6,143 bases of DNA, taken from positions 1 through 6,143 of the forward strand of contig PSRF01000360.1 of assembly GCA_003175865.1 (NCBI GenBank). Reading direction: 5' to 3'. The notes below the pieces were generated by a model. That model did not search any database and was not told the DNA's origin. It was given only the letters and a program-made list of their open reading frames with translations. This stretch comes from Blastocatellia bacterium (GTDB taxonomy: Bacteria; Acidobacteriota; Blastocatellia; Pyrinomonadales; Pyrinomonadaceae). Every line of letters starts with the position of its first letter. Positions within the stretch are counted from its first letter, which is position 1. The position numbers and the translations under genes were made by a program. Of this stretch, positions 1 to 6,143 are shown piece by piece.

Positions 1-1427
1 GCACCACCTAACAACTGATTGCGAGTGAAACAGCGACCGATTCCTTTGACCGTTAACGCTGCATTGCACACGATCTGCTGAAGCTCGTTATTATCGATTC
101 CATCACGAGCTAGCGCTGTGTAGTTGAAATACACATTGCCATTGATGAATGCGGCTCTCTGTGTGCCAGCGTCATCAAAGGTATAGATGTAATCGGATGT
201 TGGATCCGGATTCTTATTCTGCGCGTTATAACGTTTGCTGATCGCCAAACGAACAGTAGCGAGTACATCCGCTGCATTCACACGTCCGCCGCCGAGGCCA
301 AGAGCTTCCGCGTGTTCGGGAATTGGTGCCACACCGTGATCAGCGGTGAAGGCCACAATCGTATTAGCAAGTCCAATCTTCACCTCCACAAAATCCAATA
401 GCTTGCCAATCTCTCGGTCAACACGCAGAGCAGCGTCCATCGCTTCCTGGCTGTATGGCCCATAGCGATGGCCGACATAGTCGTTGGAAGAAAAGCTGAC
501 GGTAAGCACGTCAGTATCATCGTCAGCACCCAGTTGTTCATTTGTGATGGCTTCTTCCGCAAACGCGACGAGTAGTTCGTTTGTGAAGGGTGAATAATCG
601 AGTGCCCCGTAGAAACTGGCGTTTGGCGACTTTGCGCCGCCTGTAATCGTGTGCGGAAATGTATTCGAATCACCGACTACGCGTCCAATATCTTCCCACG
701 GAGGTGCATCAGCACCAGCTCGTTGCAGGTAGACAGACTCAGGAAGTAACCGATCCCATTTAGCTCCGAAGTACTTGTCGAGCGGTCGAGTGTTGTTGAA
801 AGAAGTAACCCAGCCTGGCAGTTGATTGAAGTAGTAAGTTGACGACACCATGCTGCCCGACAGGATGCTCAGCCAATAAGCCGCATTTGCGTGACGTCCT
901 GCGGGAAGAATCGCCGAACGATCTTTCACAGAGATACCAATCACCTTCGAACGATCATTCGTAGCGAGGCGCAGTTCGTCGCCGACGGTAGATGACAGTA
1001 AACGACGCGGACTGGCAGCTGGTTCGTTCGGGTTACCACCCAGCAACTTTACTGAATCGTCAGACACACTTGTGACGTGCTTTCCCGTTGTGCGGTCAGG
1101 CCAGTCATTACCGACGATGCCAGTCTGTGCTGGAAACGCCCCGGTCATCATCGTTGCGTGACCTGGAGCAGTGTAGGTTGGCATGTGATCGTAGTTGGCG
1201 TTGGTCCATGTTGCGCCTTGACCCATCAGTCGACGAATACCATTTACGGCGAAGAGATATCCGAAGCGTTCAAGATAGTCGTAACGAAACTGATCGACTG
1301 CTATCAGCAATACTAGTCGCGGGTGTTTGCTATTTTCAGGTGCTTGCGTTTGGCGTCGCTGACCAAGCGACAGTTGAATTAGAAGGATCAGAGACAGTGA
1401 AAGTCCGGCGGCTCTCTTGATTGTCAT
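1..1427 (-). CDS. Secreted PafA/SPAP-like alkaline phosphatase (alkaline phosphatase superfamily), 3' end outside window
   Basis: Translating the minus strand from the ATG at 1427 gives 475 open codons to the window edge. An in-frame TAA lies two codons upstream and the next Met is residue 68, so the start is clear, although no good Shine-Dalgarno is visible. Residues 1-22 form a signal peptide (Lys-Arg, then a Leu/Ser-rich core). Visible active-site candidates are Asp45 (AVDQFR), nucleophile Thr86 (PTYTAPGHATMMTG), Asn107 (GND), Lys168 and Arg170 (VKDR), Asp316 and His320 (DYVGH), and Asp363-His364 (TADHG). As I recall PafA (D38, T79, N100, K162, R164, D305, H309, D352, H353), the spacings agree almost exactly. 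The Asn/Lys/Arg set is typical of the phosphate monoesterases in this superfamily rather than the diesterases. The expected action is zinc-dependent release of phosphate from monoesters in the periplasm or outside the cell. Family proteins are near 550 residues, so the last metal-binding His should lie beyond the edge. The gene starts 49 nt after the upstream secreted-protein gene and is probably cotranscribed with it. Substrate preference is inferred, not shown. Confidence 0.9.
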   Translation of the reverse strand, partial: MTIKRAAGLSLSLILLIQLSLGQRRQTQAPENSKHPRLVLLIAVDQFRYDYLERFGYLFAVNGIRRLMGQGATWTNANYDHMPTYTAPGHATMMTGAFPAQTGIVGNDWPDRTTGKHVTSVSDDSVKLLGGNPNEPAASPRRLLSSTVGDELRLATNDRSKVIGISVKDRSAILPAGRHANAAYWLSILSGSMVSSTYYFNQLPGWVTSFNNTRPLDKYFGAKWDRLLPESVYLQRAGADAPPWEDIGRVVGDSNTFPHTITGGAKSPNASFYGALDYSPFTNELLVAFAEEAITNEQLGADDDTDVLTVSFSSNDYVGHRYGPYSQEAMDAALRVDREIGKLLDFVEVKIGLANTIVAFTADHGVAPIPEHAEALGLGGGRVNAADVLATVRLAISKRYNAQNKNPDPTSDYIYTFDDAGTQRAAFINGNVYFNYTALARDGIDNNELQQIVCNAALTVKGIGRCFTRNQLLGG

Positions 1428-1476
1428 TAGTTATAGGGTCGCTCGTTGTATTAGCTATTCCGTCAGCTTTGGACGA

Positions 1477-2070
1477 CTAAGATGTTCGTTTTACGGAAAT
1501 AACTAAGACAAGTAACTGATTTGGTTTGTTCATACTCAAAGTGCCGAAAACAGTGGGAGTTGCTTCACGCAGGGTTAATGACGTCGTTACTCCTGTTGGT
1601 TCGTAGTTGATATTAGCAAGGGCTGGTGGAGTTCCCGTAGACATAATAATGGGTACGCGCAATCCAAACCGCAACTGTGAAATATCAATCGATGAGTTAG
1701 GAGCTTCGCTTGCCGTGATCCTCTGTAGCGTAAATTCATAGAAGACCGGCCCGCTTGGGCCCTGAGCGAATGCATCTGAGGGGAGCACGCCTTTTGACTC
1801 AAGACTATTTCCGTTTTTGACGCTATTTGCGAATGTCGCTGTAAGTCGGTAGTTCGTCAACTGCAGTGTAGATCTGAGTTGTTTGACTATCGGCTCGAGT
1901 GTTGTTGGCAGTCTTCCTTCACCGGGTTCATTTGAAGCAACCAGCAAATGAAGTTGAACCTCAAGATTCGGTTTACTTGCGTCGCCAGCAGACGACTGTG
2001 CAGACACAGTATGGGCAGTTAGTAAAACCAGGAGCAAACAAATAACAGAAAGGCCTTTCGGGTTTCGCAT
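1477..2070 (-). CDS. Secreted protein of unknown family, 197 residues
   Basis: I do not recognise this family. The ATG at 2070 is preferred over the in-frame TTG at 2091, because a strong GGAGG lies nine bases before the ATG and would be inside the coding region if the TTG were used. The N-terminus (MRNPKG, then a Leu/Val-rich core ending in VSA before QSS) is a clean Sec signal peptide with an A-X-A-type cleavage site near residue 24. There is no lipobox Cys. The mature part of about 173 residues contains no Cys. It starts with alternating hydrophobic residues (LEVQLHLLVASN), then a probable helix (LEPIVKQLRSTL), then mostly beta-like segments such as YRLTATFAN, YEFTLQRITA and RFGLRVPI, and ends in LLVLVISVKRTS. 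This suggests a small alpha/beta or beta-sandwich periplasmic or surface domain. No catalytic motif is visible. It sits 49 nt upstream of the phosphatase, so a shared transcript is likely, but a functional link is only inferred. Confidence 0.8.
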   Translation of the reverse strand: MRNPKGLSVICLLLVLLTAHTVSAQSSAGDASKPNLEVQLHLLVASNEPGEGRLPTTLEPIVKQLRSTLQLTNYRLTATFANSVKNGNSLESKGVLPSDAFAQGPSGPVFYEFTLQRITASEAPNSSIDISQLRFGLRVPIIMSTGTPPALANINYEPTGVTTSLTLREATPTVFGTLSMNKPNQLLVLVISVKRTS

Positions 2071-2079
2071 CACTGGATA

Positions 2080-2084
2080 CCTCC
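2080..2084 (-). promoter_or_regulatory. Ribosome binding site of the secreted-protein gene
   Basis: The minus strand reads GGAGGT ending nine bases before the ATG at 2070. It is the strongest Shine-Dalgarno match before any gene start in the window, and it decides the start of the 197-residue protein against the upstream TTG at 2091. Confidence 0.75.
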
Positions 2085-2091
2085 ACACCAA

Positions 2092-2313
2092 GATTTGAAT
2101 TACATATTGTCATTTCACGCTGAACCGGGAGTCAGGTTCCCGACAGTATAGACCGTCCTAATGCTGGGAGCGCAGGCGAAAATTCCTGGGGCGAGCGGAT
2201 AGAACAGGGATATTACAAGAAGAAATATAGGCTCATGACCAACCAGTGTATTTTCTCATGCGGAGCACAGTAACCGAATAGCGTCGCCCTCTAGTGGTGC
2301 CTGTAGTCTGACC
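2092..2313. other. Intergenic stretch with no recognised gene
   Basis: This is part of the roughly 400-base gap between the permease stop (2468) and the secreted-protein start (2070). I see no tRNA, no convincing coding region and no clear promoter with both boxes. Two small overlapping hairpins are possible at 2122-2142: GAACC pairing with GGTTC, or CGGGA pairing with TCCCG. They cannot form together. They would lie about 50 bases before the secreted-protein start, possibly in its leader. A TATACT hexamer on the minus strand (2150-2145) resembles a -10 box but has no matching -35. The promoter of the secreted-protein and phosphatase pair probably lies here, though I cannot place it. Confidence 0.4.
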
Positions 2314-2433
2314 ACTCAAGCTCTTCTGTCGGACCGCGTACGTCTCATGCGCTCTCGTTGTGACAAAACTCCGAGCGGACCGAGCTTCCAACAAGCGCAC
2401 GAGACGTGCGCGGTCCGACAGAAGAGCTTGAGT
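2314..2433. repeat. Large imperfect inverted repeat (40-base arms, 40-base loop)
   Basis: The arms 2314-2353 and 2394-2433 are reverse complements at 38 of 40 positions, checked base by base. The two mismatches are T2339 opposite G2408, a G-U wobble in plus-strand RNA, and A2347 opposite C2400, a wobble in minus-strand RNA. Pairing stops abruptly at both outer ends. The outer arm begins ACTCAAGCTCTTCTGTCGGA. The loop contains another CGGACCG (2376-2382), a heptamer also present in the left arm and, as its complement, in the right arm. The repeat starts 34 nt after the permease stop, so minus-strand transcription of the pump operon would produce a very long hairpin. There is no T-run after it, so it is not a classical intrinsic terminator. 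No flanking target-site duplication is evident. A palindromic repeat family, a MITE-like remnant or a 3'-end stabilising hairpin are all possible. Confidence 0.9.
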
Positions 2434-2467
2434 CATTCAATCCCGGGCACTCATAAAGGGCCAGGCT

Positions 2468-3691
2468 TTACTCATAGCGCAAGGCTTCTATTGGATCCAA
2501 CGCTGCTGCTTTGCGCGCCGGATAATAACCAAAAAATATTCCAACAGCCGCCGAAAAGAGAACCGAGCCGAGAATCGCCAGCGGCGAAACAAGCGTAGGC
2601 CAACCGAGCAATGCGGGTATGCCGAGCGAGAAGCCTATGCCCAGAAGAATTCCAACCGTTCCTCCAGTCAGACTCAGTACAATCGACTCGATCAGAAACT
2701 GTGTTCGAACTGCCGAAGAGCGCGCCCCGATTGCCATGCGAATACCAATCTCTCGCGTTCGTTCAGTAACCGACACCAGCATGATATTCATGATGCCGAT
2801 ACCGCCAACCAACAACGACACGCCCGCGATACATGCGAGCAAAATCGTCATCGTCTTGCTGGTTTCATTCGCAGCTTCAGCGACATCAGTCATGTTTCGA
2901 ACTGTAAAGTCATTGGCATCACTGCCCGCCAGCTTATGACGTTGGCGCAGCAAGTCAGTTGTTTGCGCCTGTGCTGTATAGGTCGCGTCCTGTGAAACCG
3001 CAGAAACAAAAGCAATTTGAACACGCGTACTGCCGAGTACCTTTTTTTGAACAGTCGTGTATGGTGCGAACGCGATGTCGTCCTGATCGCGACCTTGTTG
3101 GTCCTGGCCCTTCTTTGTCATCACTCCTACGACTCTGAAAGGCAGATTCATCACGCGTAGTGATTGCCCCACCGGATCGGTCCCGGGGAACAGGTTATCG
3201 GCAATTGTCTGACCAATGACAATCACTCGACCCGCTGTTCGAACGTCAGCGTCTGTAAAAAACTCTCCACTTTGAACAGGCCATTTTCGAATGTCAGGAT
3301 ACTGTTCGCTAACACCCTGAAGCGACGTATTCCAGTTCATGTTGCCCGCAACCAATTGCGAGCGGGCATTGATCGCTGGTGTCACCATCGACACACTTGG
3401 TACTTCTCGTTTGATGGCCTCGAGATCTTCGATTGTTAAGGTATTGGTGCCGTTGTCTCCTGTTCCACCGCGTACACCGCCTACGTTTTGCGCGCCGGCA
3501 CTTACGAAGAGCAGGTTGGTTCCAATACTTTCAATTTGCGCTTGAACAGATGCCGACGCCCCCTGGCCAATGCTCACCATAGCGATCACGGCCGCAACAC
3601 CGATGATGATGCCGAGCATGGTTAGCGCGGCGCGCATCTTGTTGCGAACAAGAGCACGAAAGGCGACGCGAATGATCATAAGTAAACTCAT
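2468..3691 (-). CDS. macB: MacB/FtsX-type ABC transporter permease
   Basis: This 407-residue inner-membrane protein is the transmembrane half of a MacB-type (type VII) ABC exporter. Conserved N-terminal residues (ALVRNKMRAALTMLGIIIG) lead into TM1 at about 18-41. A periplasmic MacB_PCD-type domain follows at about 42-282, then TM2 at about 283-308, the cytoplasmic TERTREIGIRMAIGAR coupling segment at 309-324, TM3 at about 332-362 and TM4 at about 368-391. The protein ends with the family's typical PARKAAALDPIEALRYE. In this family the permease dimer does not carry substrate through the membrane; periplasmic movements driven by the ATPase push substrate out through the adaptor and an outer-membrane channel (mechanotransmission). 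It lies 27 nt after the ATPase stop. The chosen ATG at 3691 has no Shine-Dalgarno, only an A-rich repeat before it; Met5 (3679) is an alternative start. E. coli MacB carries ATPase and permease in one chain, whereas here they are split. The substrate is unknown. A LolCE-like role is less likely because a MacA-type adaptor is in the same operon. Confidence 0.93.
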   Translation of the reverse strand: MSLLMIIRVAFRALVRNKMRAALTMLGIIIGVAAVIAMVSIGQGASASVQAQIESIGTNLLFVSAGAQNVGGVRGGTGDNGTNTLTIEDLEAIKREVPSVSMVTPAINARSQLVAGNMNWNTSLQGVSEQYPDIRKWPVQSGEFFTDADVRTAGRVIVIGQTIADNLFPGTDPVGQSLRVMNLPFRVVGVMTKKGQDQQGRDQDDIAFAPYTTVQKKVLGSTRVQIAFVSAVSQDATYTAQAQTTDLLRQRHKLAGSDANDFTVRNMTDVAEAANETSKTMTILLACIAGVSLLVGGIGIMNIMLVSVTERTREIGIRMAIGARSSAVRTQFLIESIVLSLTGGTVGILLGIGFSLGIPALLGWPTLVSPLAILGSVLFSAAVGIFFGYYPARKAAALDPIEALRYE

Positions 3692-3718
3692 TTTTGATTT
3701 TTGATTTCGATTGGCTTG

Positions 3719-4546
3719 TTATTCGTCTTCGTCGTCTTCATCGACAACGGGAAGATGCTTCAGTTCCTCAGCTGCGCTACGTTGACGCTCAACCTGGTTA
3801 TCCGACTTGATTTTGCCGTCCTTAAAAACGATCACGCGTTGTGCATATTCAGCAATGTCCGTTTCGTGTGTGACGAGTACGAGTGTGATGCCAAGCTCGC
3901 GATTTAGTCTCTGAAAGATCTCCATCACTTCAATCGACGTTCGCGAGTCGAGATTACCAGTCGGCTCGTCAGCAAGAATCAACGCTGGTTTGTTTACCAG
4001 CGAACGAGCGACAGCGACACGTTGTTGTTGTCCCCCCGACAACTGGTTCGGATGATTCTGCTCACGTCCCGCCAACCCGACGGCACCCAGTGCTTCCATC
4101 GCGCGACGATGACGCTCATTTGCATCGATACCCATGTAGAGCATTGGCAGCTCAATGTTTTCCAGCGCCGACGTTCGTGACAGCAGATTGAAACCCTGAA
4201 ATACAAACCCAATTTTCCTCAAGCGTATGTCCGCGCGTTCGTCTTTCGACAAACTCGAAACATCTTCACCGTCGAGAATATAAGTTCCTTTCGTCGGCCG
4301 ATCCAGACAACCGAGGATGTTCATCGTTGTCGACTTACCGGATCCCGATGCACCCATGATCGCGACGAACTCACCTTCATTAATCGTCAGTGAAACACCT
4401 CGCAACGCGTGAACCTCAACATCACCCATGTTGTAGGTCTTGTGGATGTGGTCCAACTCGATTACCGGCCGCGATTCGGGAGCTTGTACGTTCAGTAAAG
4501 CTCCCGTTAACCCTGTCTGTGGTTCGATTGAAAACGTCGTTGACAT
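3719..4546 (-). CDS. macB: MacB-type ABC transporter ATP-binding protein
   Basis: This 275-residue cytoplasmic ATPase would dimerise, hydrolyse ATP and drive the permease encoded next. All nucleotide-binding motifs are intact: A-loop Tyr38 (HKTYNMG), Walker [10 protein letters not shown] at 65-73 with Lys71, Q-loop Gln117 (FVFQGFN), signature LSGGQ at 169-173, Walker B LILADEP at 189-195 with Glu194, D-loop GNLD at 197-200 and H-loop His227. [15 protein letters not shown] is typical of the MacB/LolD subgroup. There are about 27 extra residues before the core and a tail of about 25 after it. The tail ends in a strongly acidic run, VVDEDDEDE, which is unusual and of unknown purpose. The next Met is residue 40, inside the core, so the ATG at 4546 is the only plausible ATG start. 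The ribosome site is weak (GAG and AAGAAAG upstream). The gene sits 43 nt after the adaptor stop and 27 nt before the permease, which indicates one operon. Confidence 0.95.
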   Translation of the reverse strand: MSTTFSIEPQTGLTGALLNVQAPESRPVIELDHIHKTYNMGDVEVHALRGVSLTINEGEFVAIMGASGSGKSTTMNILGCLDRPTKGTYILDGEDVSSLSKDERADIRLRKIGFVFQGFNLLSRTSALENIELPMLYMGIDANERHRRAMEALGAVGLAGREQNHPNQLSGGQQQRVAVARSLVNKPALILADEPTGNLDSRTSIEVMEIFQRLNRELGITLVLVTHETDIAEYAQRVIVFKDGKIKSDNQVERQRSAAEELKHLPVVDEDDEDE

Positions 4547-4589
4547 CTTTCTTACTCGTTTCTCCCTGCAATAATCGTTGTCGCTTCCG

Positions 4590-6143
4590 TTATCTCCTTA
4601 CGCCTCCGCCACCTGCGCCTCTTTGTGCACCACCAAAGCCTGGAGGAGTGTTTTGACTTGAATTAGCGTTCCGATTTGCGCCGGACAGCGTCTGACCGGT
4701 TATCACGAGTTCGCCTTCGTTCAAGTCGCCTTCGACAACTTCAGTCGAGGCTCCGTCAGTCAGCCCCACCTTGATTCGACGTGACTGTGGTTTACCATCC
4801 TGGCCCAACACCCAGACAATTCGTGTTTGACCAGCAAGCACCGGTGCAGTGGGTGGAGCGAAATTACTCGTGTTCTGACCGGATTGCGCGCCGTTTGAAC
4901 CATCACTCTGTTGACGACGACGTGTCTGCCCATTTCCACCGCCCGAGCCAAGTCGCTGACCATTCGCGTCGGTGGGAACAAACCGAAGCGAAGAGTTCGA
5001 CACCTTCAAAACGTTGTTGCGCTCGTCGATCGTTACGATCAAATTCGCAGTCATGCCTGGCTTCAGTTTTTGATCTGGATTGTTGACGCCAATGACGACG
5101 TTGTAGGTCACAACATTCTGCACGTTCTGTGGATTGAGTCGCATCTGTTCGATCTTTCCATCGAAGTCTTTTCCAGGAAACGCATCAACCGAAAACTTCA
5201 CAGATTTTGCTTGTTCGACGAGACCTATGTCAGCCTGGTCGATGTTCGCGATCACCTGCATTTGGGTCAGATCGTTTGCAATAGTAAACAACGTCGGAGC
5301 AGAGAGACTTGCTGCAACCGTCTGTCCGACATTGACGTCGCGCGACACAACAATGCCATCAATCGGTGAAGCGATTGTCGTGTGAGCCAAATTTACTTGA
5401 GCCAGATTGAGAGCCGCTTCGGCCTGTTGGACCTGGGCTTCGGCTTGTTGCACTTGCGCCTGCGATTGCTGAACCTGAGCTTGCGACTGCGCAACAGACG
5501 CCTGTGACTCGGCTAGTCCCGCAACTGATGCCGACTGTTCGCTAGCCTTTGCCTGGTTCAACTGGGCGACGGCCTGGTTGTATTTTGCCTCCGCAGTTTT
5601 GTACGCAGTTTCTGAGACGTCGTAGTCTCTTTGCGCAATCACGCCTGCCTTAAGTAATGAGTCCTGTTGTCGAAGGAGGCTAGCGGCGTCGTCGAGTTGT
5701 GCCCTAAGCACCGCAACATTCGCCTCCGCGCCCGAAACACCAGCCTGGTTGTTCTGCACGGTAGATTTCGCCGCCACGTTGCGCGCTTGTGCTTGACTCA
5801 CGCCGGCGCGTGAGTTCGATACAGCCGCATGCGCGTTCGCCAATGTAGCGCGGGCCTGTTCAAGGTTGGCGCGTGCCTGATCCACTTGCGCTTTCGCAAC
5901 GGCTGGATCGAGTTGCGCAATAACCTGACCCTTCTTTACTGTCGAATTGAAGTCAGCGTAAAGAGCAGAAATAGTGCCCGACGCCTGGCTGCCGACCTGA
6001 ACAGTGGTCACCGCCTGCAACGTACCTGTCGCTGTCACGGTATTTCGCAGGTTTCCACGTTCGACCTGCGCCGTTAAGTATTGTGGTGTTCCGGAGTCGC
6101 CGCCCCAGAAATAGAGGCCGAGCAGAACGGCAGCCAATATGCT
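4590..6143 (-). CDS. macA: MacA/HlyD-type periplasmic adaptor of a tripartite efflux pump, 5' end outside window
   Basis: The frame is open to the window edge and 517 residues are visible. The in-frame TTG at 6137 falls inside the membrane anchor, so the true start lies outside. Counting from the edge: the rest of an N-terminal anchor (LAAVLLGLYFWGG, 3-15); first half of the lipoyl domain at about 36-79 (TGTLQAV, VKKGQVIAQLD); a long Ala/Gln-rich helical hairpin at about 80-252 with its turn at LLKAGVIAQRDYD (163-175); second lipoyl half at about 255-276 (ASPIDGIVV); beta-barrel at about 292-370; then a membrane-proximal domain. That domain is interrupted by a Gly/Ser/Gln-rich stretch (399-433), and the C-terminus is Gly-rich (PPGFGG to GGGGVRR). 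The adaptor would join the MacB-type transporter to a TolC-like channel across the periplasm. E. coli MacA is about 370 residues, so this one is much longer, mostly from the hairpin and low-complexity parts. The first adaptor helix is followed by a degenerate tip motif. It is the first visible gene of the export operon. Confidence 0.93.
   Translation of the reverse strand, partial: SILAAVLLGLYFWGGDSGTPQYLTAQVERGNLRNTVTATGTLQAVTTVQVGSQASGTISALYADFNSTVKKGQVIAQLDPAVAKAQVDQARANLEQARATLANAHAAVSNSRAGVSQAQARNVAAKSTVQNNQAGVSGAEANVAVLRAQLDDAASLLRQQDSLLKAGVIAQRDYDVSETAYKTAEAKYNQAVAQLNQAKASEQSASVAGLAESQASVAQSQAQVQQSQAQVQQAEAQVQQAEAALNLAQVNLAHTTIASPIDGIVVSRDVNVGQTVAASLSAPTLFTIANDLTQMQVIANIDQADIGLVEQAKSVKFSVDAFPGKDFDGKIEQMRLNPQNVQNVVTYNVVIGVNNPDQKLKPGMTANLIVTIDERNNVLKVSNSSLRFVPTDANGQRLGSGGGNGQTRRRQQSDGSNGAQSGQNTSNFAPPTAPVLAGQTRIVWVLGQDGKPQSRRIKVGLTDGASTEVVEGDLNEGELVITGQTLSGANRNANSSQNTPPGFGGAQRGAGGGGVRR
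5416..5520 (-). repeat. Imperfect 21-base tandem repeats coding heptads in the adaptor coiled coil
   Basis: Five consecutive 21-base units can be laid out at 5416, 5437, 5458, 5479 and 5500, each beginning GCTT or GCCT on the plus strand. The two lowest-coordinate units are the most alike (GCTTCGGC followed by TGTTG). The outer units are diverged. On the coding strand they give successive heptads of the form QVQQAEA, QVQQSQA and SVAQSQA at visible residues 209-243, in the second helix of the periplasmic hairpin. A repeat length of exactly one heptad suggests growth by unit duplication followed by divergence. Confidence 0.75.

Noticed and set aside
1088..1420. Plus-strand reading frames of 79 and 110 codons near 1077-1420
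   Set aside because: They are antisense to the phosphatase, whose signal peptide and catalytic Asp, Thr and Asn are encoded there.
2145..2150. Minus-strand TATACT as a -10 promoter box for the secreted-protein gene
   Set aside because: No -35-like hexamer lies 16 to 18 bases upstream, and the host's sigma-factor consensus is unknown, so it is not called.
2314..2433. The inverted repeat as a classical intrinsic terminator or CRISPR unit
   Set aside because: No T-run follows on either strand, and there are only two inverted arms rather than several direct repeats with spacers.
2233..2436. A 67-codon minus-strand reading frame starting inside the inverted repeat
   Set aside because: It is Arg-rich, has no ribosome site, and its first third is simply one translation of the palindrome. 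The same peptide stretch (AHET-AVRQKSLS) appears from the opposite strand because of the inverted repeat, so the similarity is not evidence of coding.
2347..2598. An 83-codon plus-strand reading frame running from the inverted repeat into the permease gene
   Set aside because: It overlaps the 3' end of the well-supported permease on the opposite strand and owes its first half to the palindrome. No ribosome site or domain is visible.
4590..4597. AAGGAG overlapping the adaptor stop as a ribosome site for the ATPase
   Set aside because: It is over 40 bases from the ATPase ATG at 4546, too far for direct use, and no start codon with an open frame follows at proper spacing.
4911..5369. A 152-codon plus-strand reading frame
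   Set aside because: It lies wholly antisense to the adaptor gene, whose domains are clear in this region. The protein has no recognisable features.

Overview
The window holds five genes, all on the minus strand, so the biological order runs from high to low coordinates. Both outermost genes are cut by the window edges. Base composition looks roughly balanced. The gene content fits a diderm (Gram-negative-type) bacterium: a periplasmic adaptor of a tripartite pump, a MacB-type exporter, and two Sec-type exported proteins. A Gln/Ala-rich adaptor with Gly/Ser-rich inserts, a split MacB, and a PafA-like phosphatase beside a secreted orphan protein would fit Acidobacteriota. That placement is only an impression and there is no marker gene to test it.

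Right half (6143 down to 2468): a three-gene export cassette. A MacA/HlyD-type adaptor (5' end outside the window) is followed after 43 nt by a MacB-type ABC ATPase, and after 27 nt by a MacB/FtsX-type permease. In E. coli MacB the ATPase and permease are one polypeptide; here they are separate genes. The ATPase dimer would power the permease dimer, and the adaptor would connect it to a TolC-like outer-membrane channel. No TolC gene is visible, and the substrate cannot be read from the sequence.

Middle (2467 to 2071): about 400 bases without a convincing gene. Its main content is a large, nearly perfect inverted repeat (two 40-base arms, 38 of 40 paired, 40-base loop) starting 34 nt after the permease stop. 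It looks like a mobile or repeat-family palindrome, or a long 3' hairpin of the pump operon. The rest has no recognised content apart from a strong ribosome binding site for the next gene.

Left half (2070 to 1): a 197-residue secreted protein of unknown family is followed after 49 nt by a secreted alkaline-phosphatase-superfamily enzyme. The enzyme's 3' end is outside the window. It has no intact line in a start-to-stop ORF list because its stop is missing, but the frame is open for 475 codons. All visible catalytic residues and their spacing match the PafA/SPAP phosphate monoesterases. These two genes probably share a transcript.

Nothing in the window is a clearly new multi-gene system. The items most worth a second look are the inverted repeat, the orphan secreted protein paired with the phosphatase, and the 21-base tandem repeats that build heptads in the adaptor's coiled coil.
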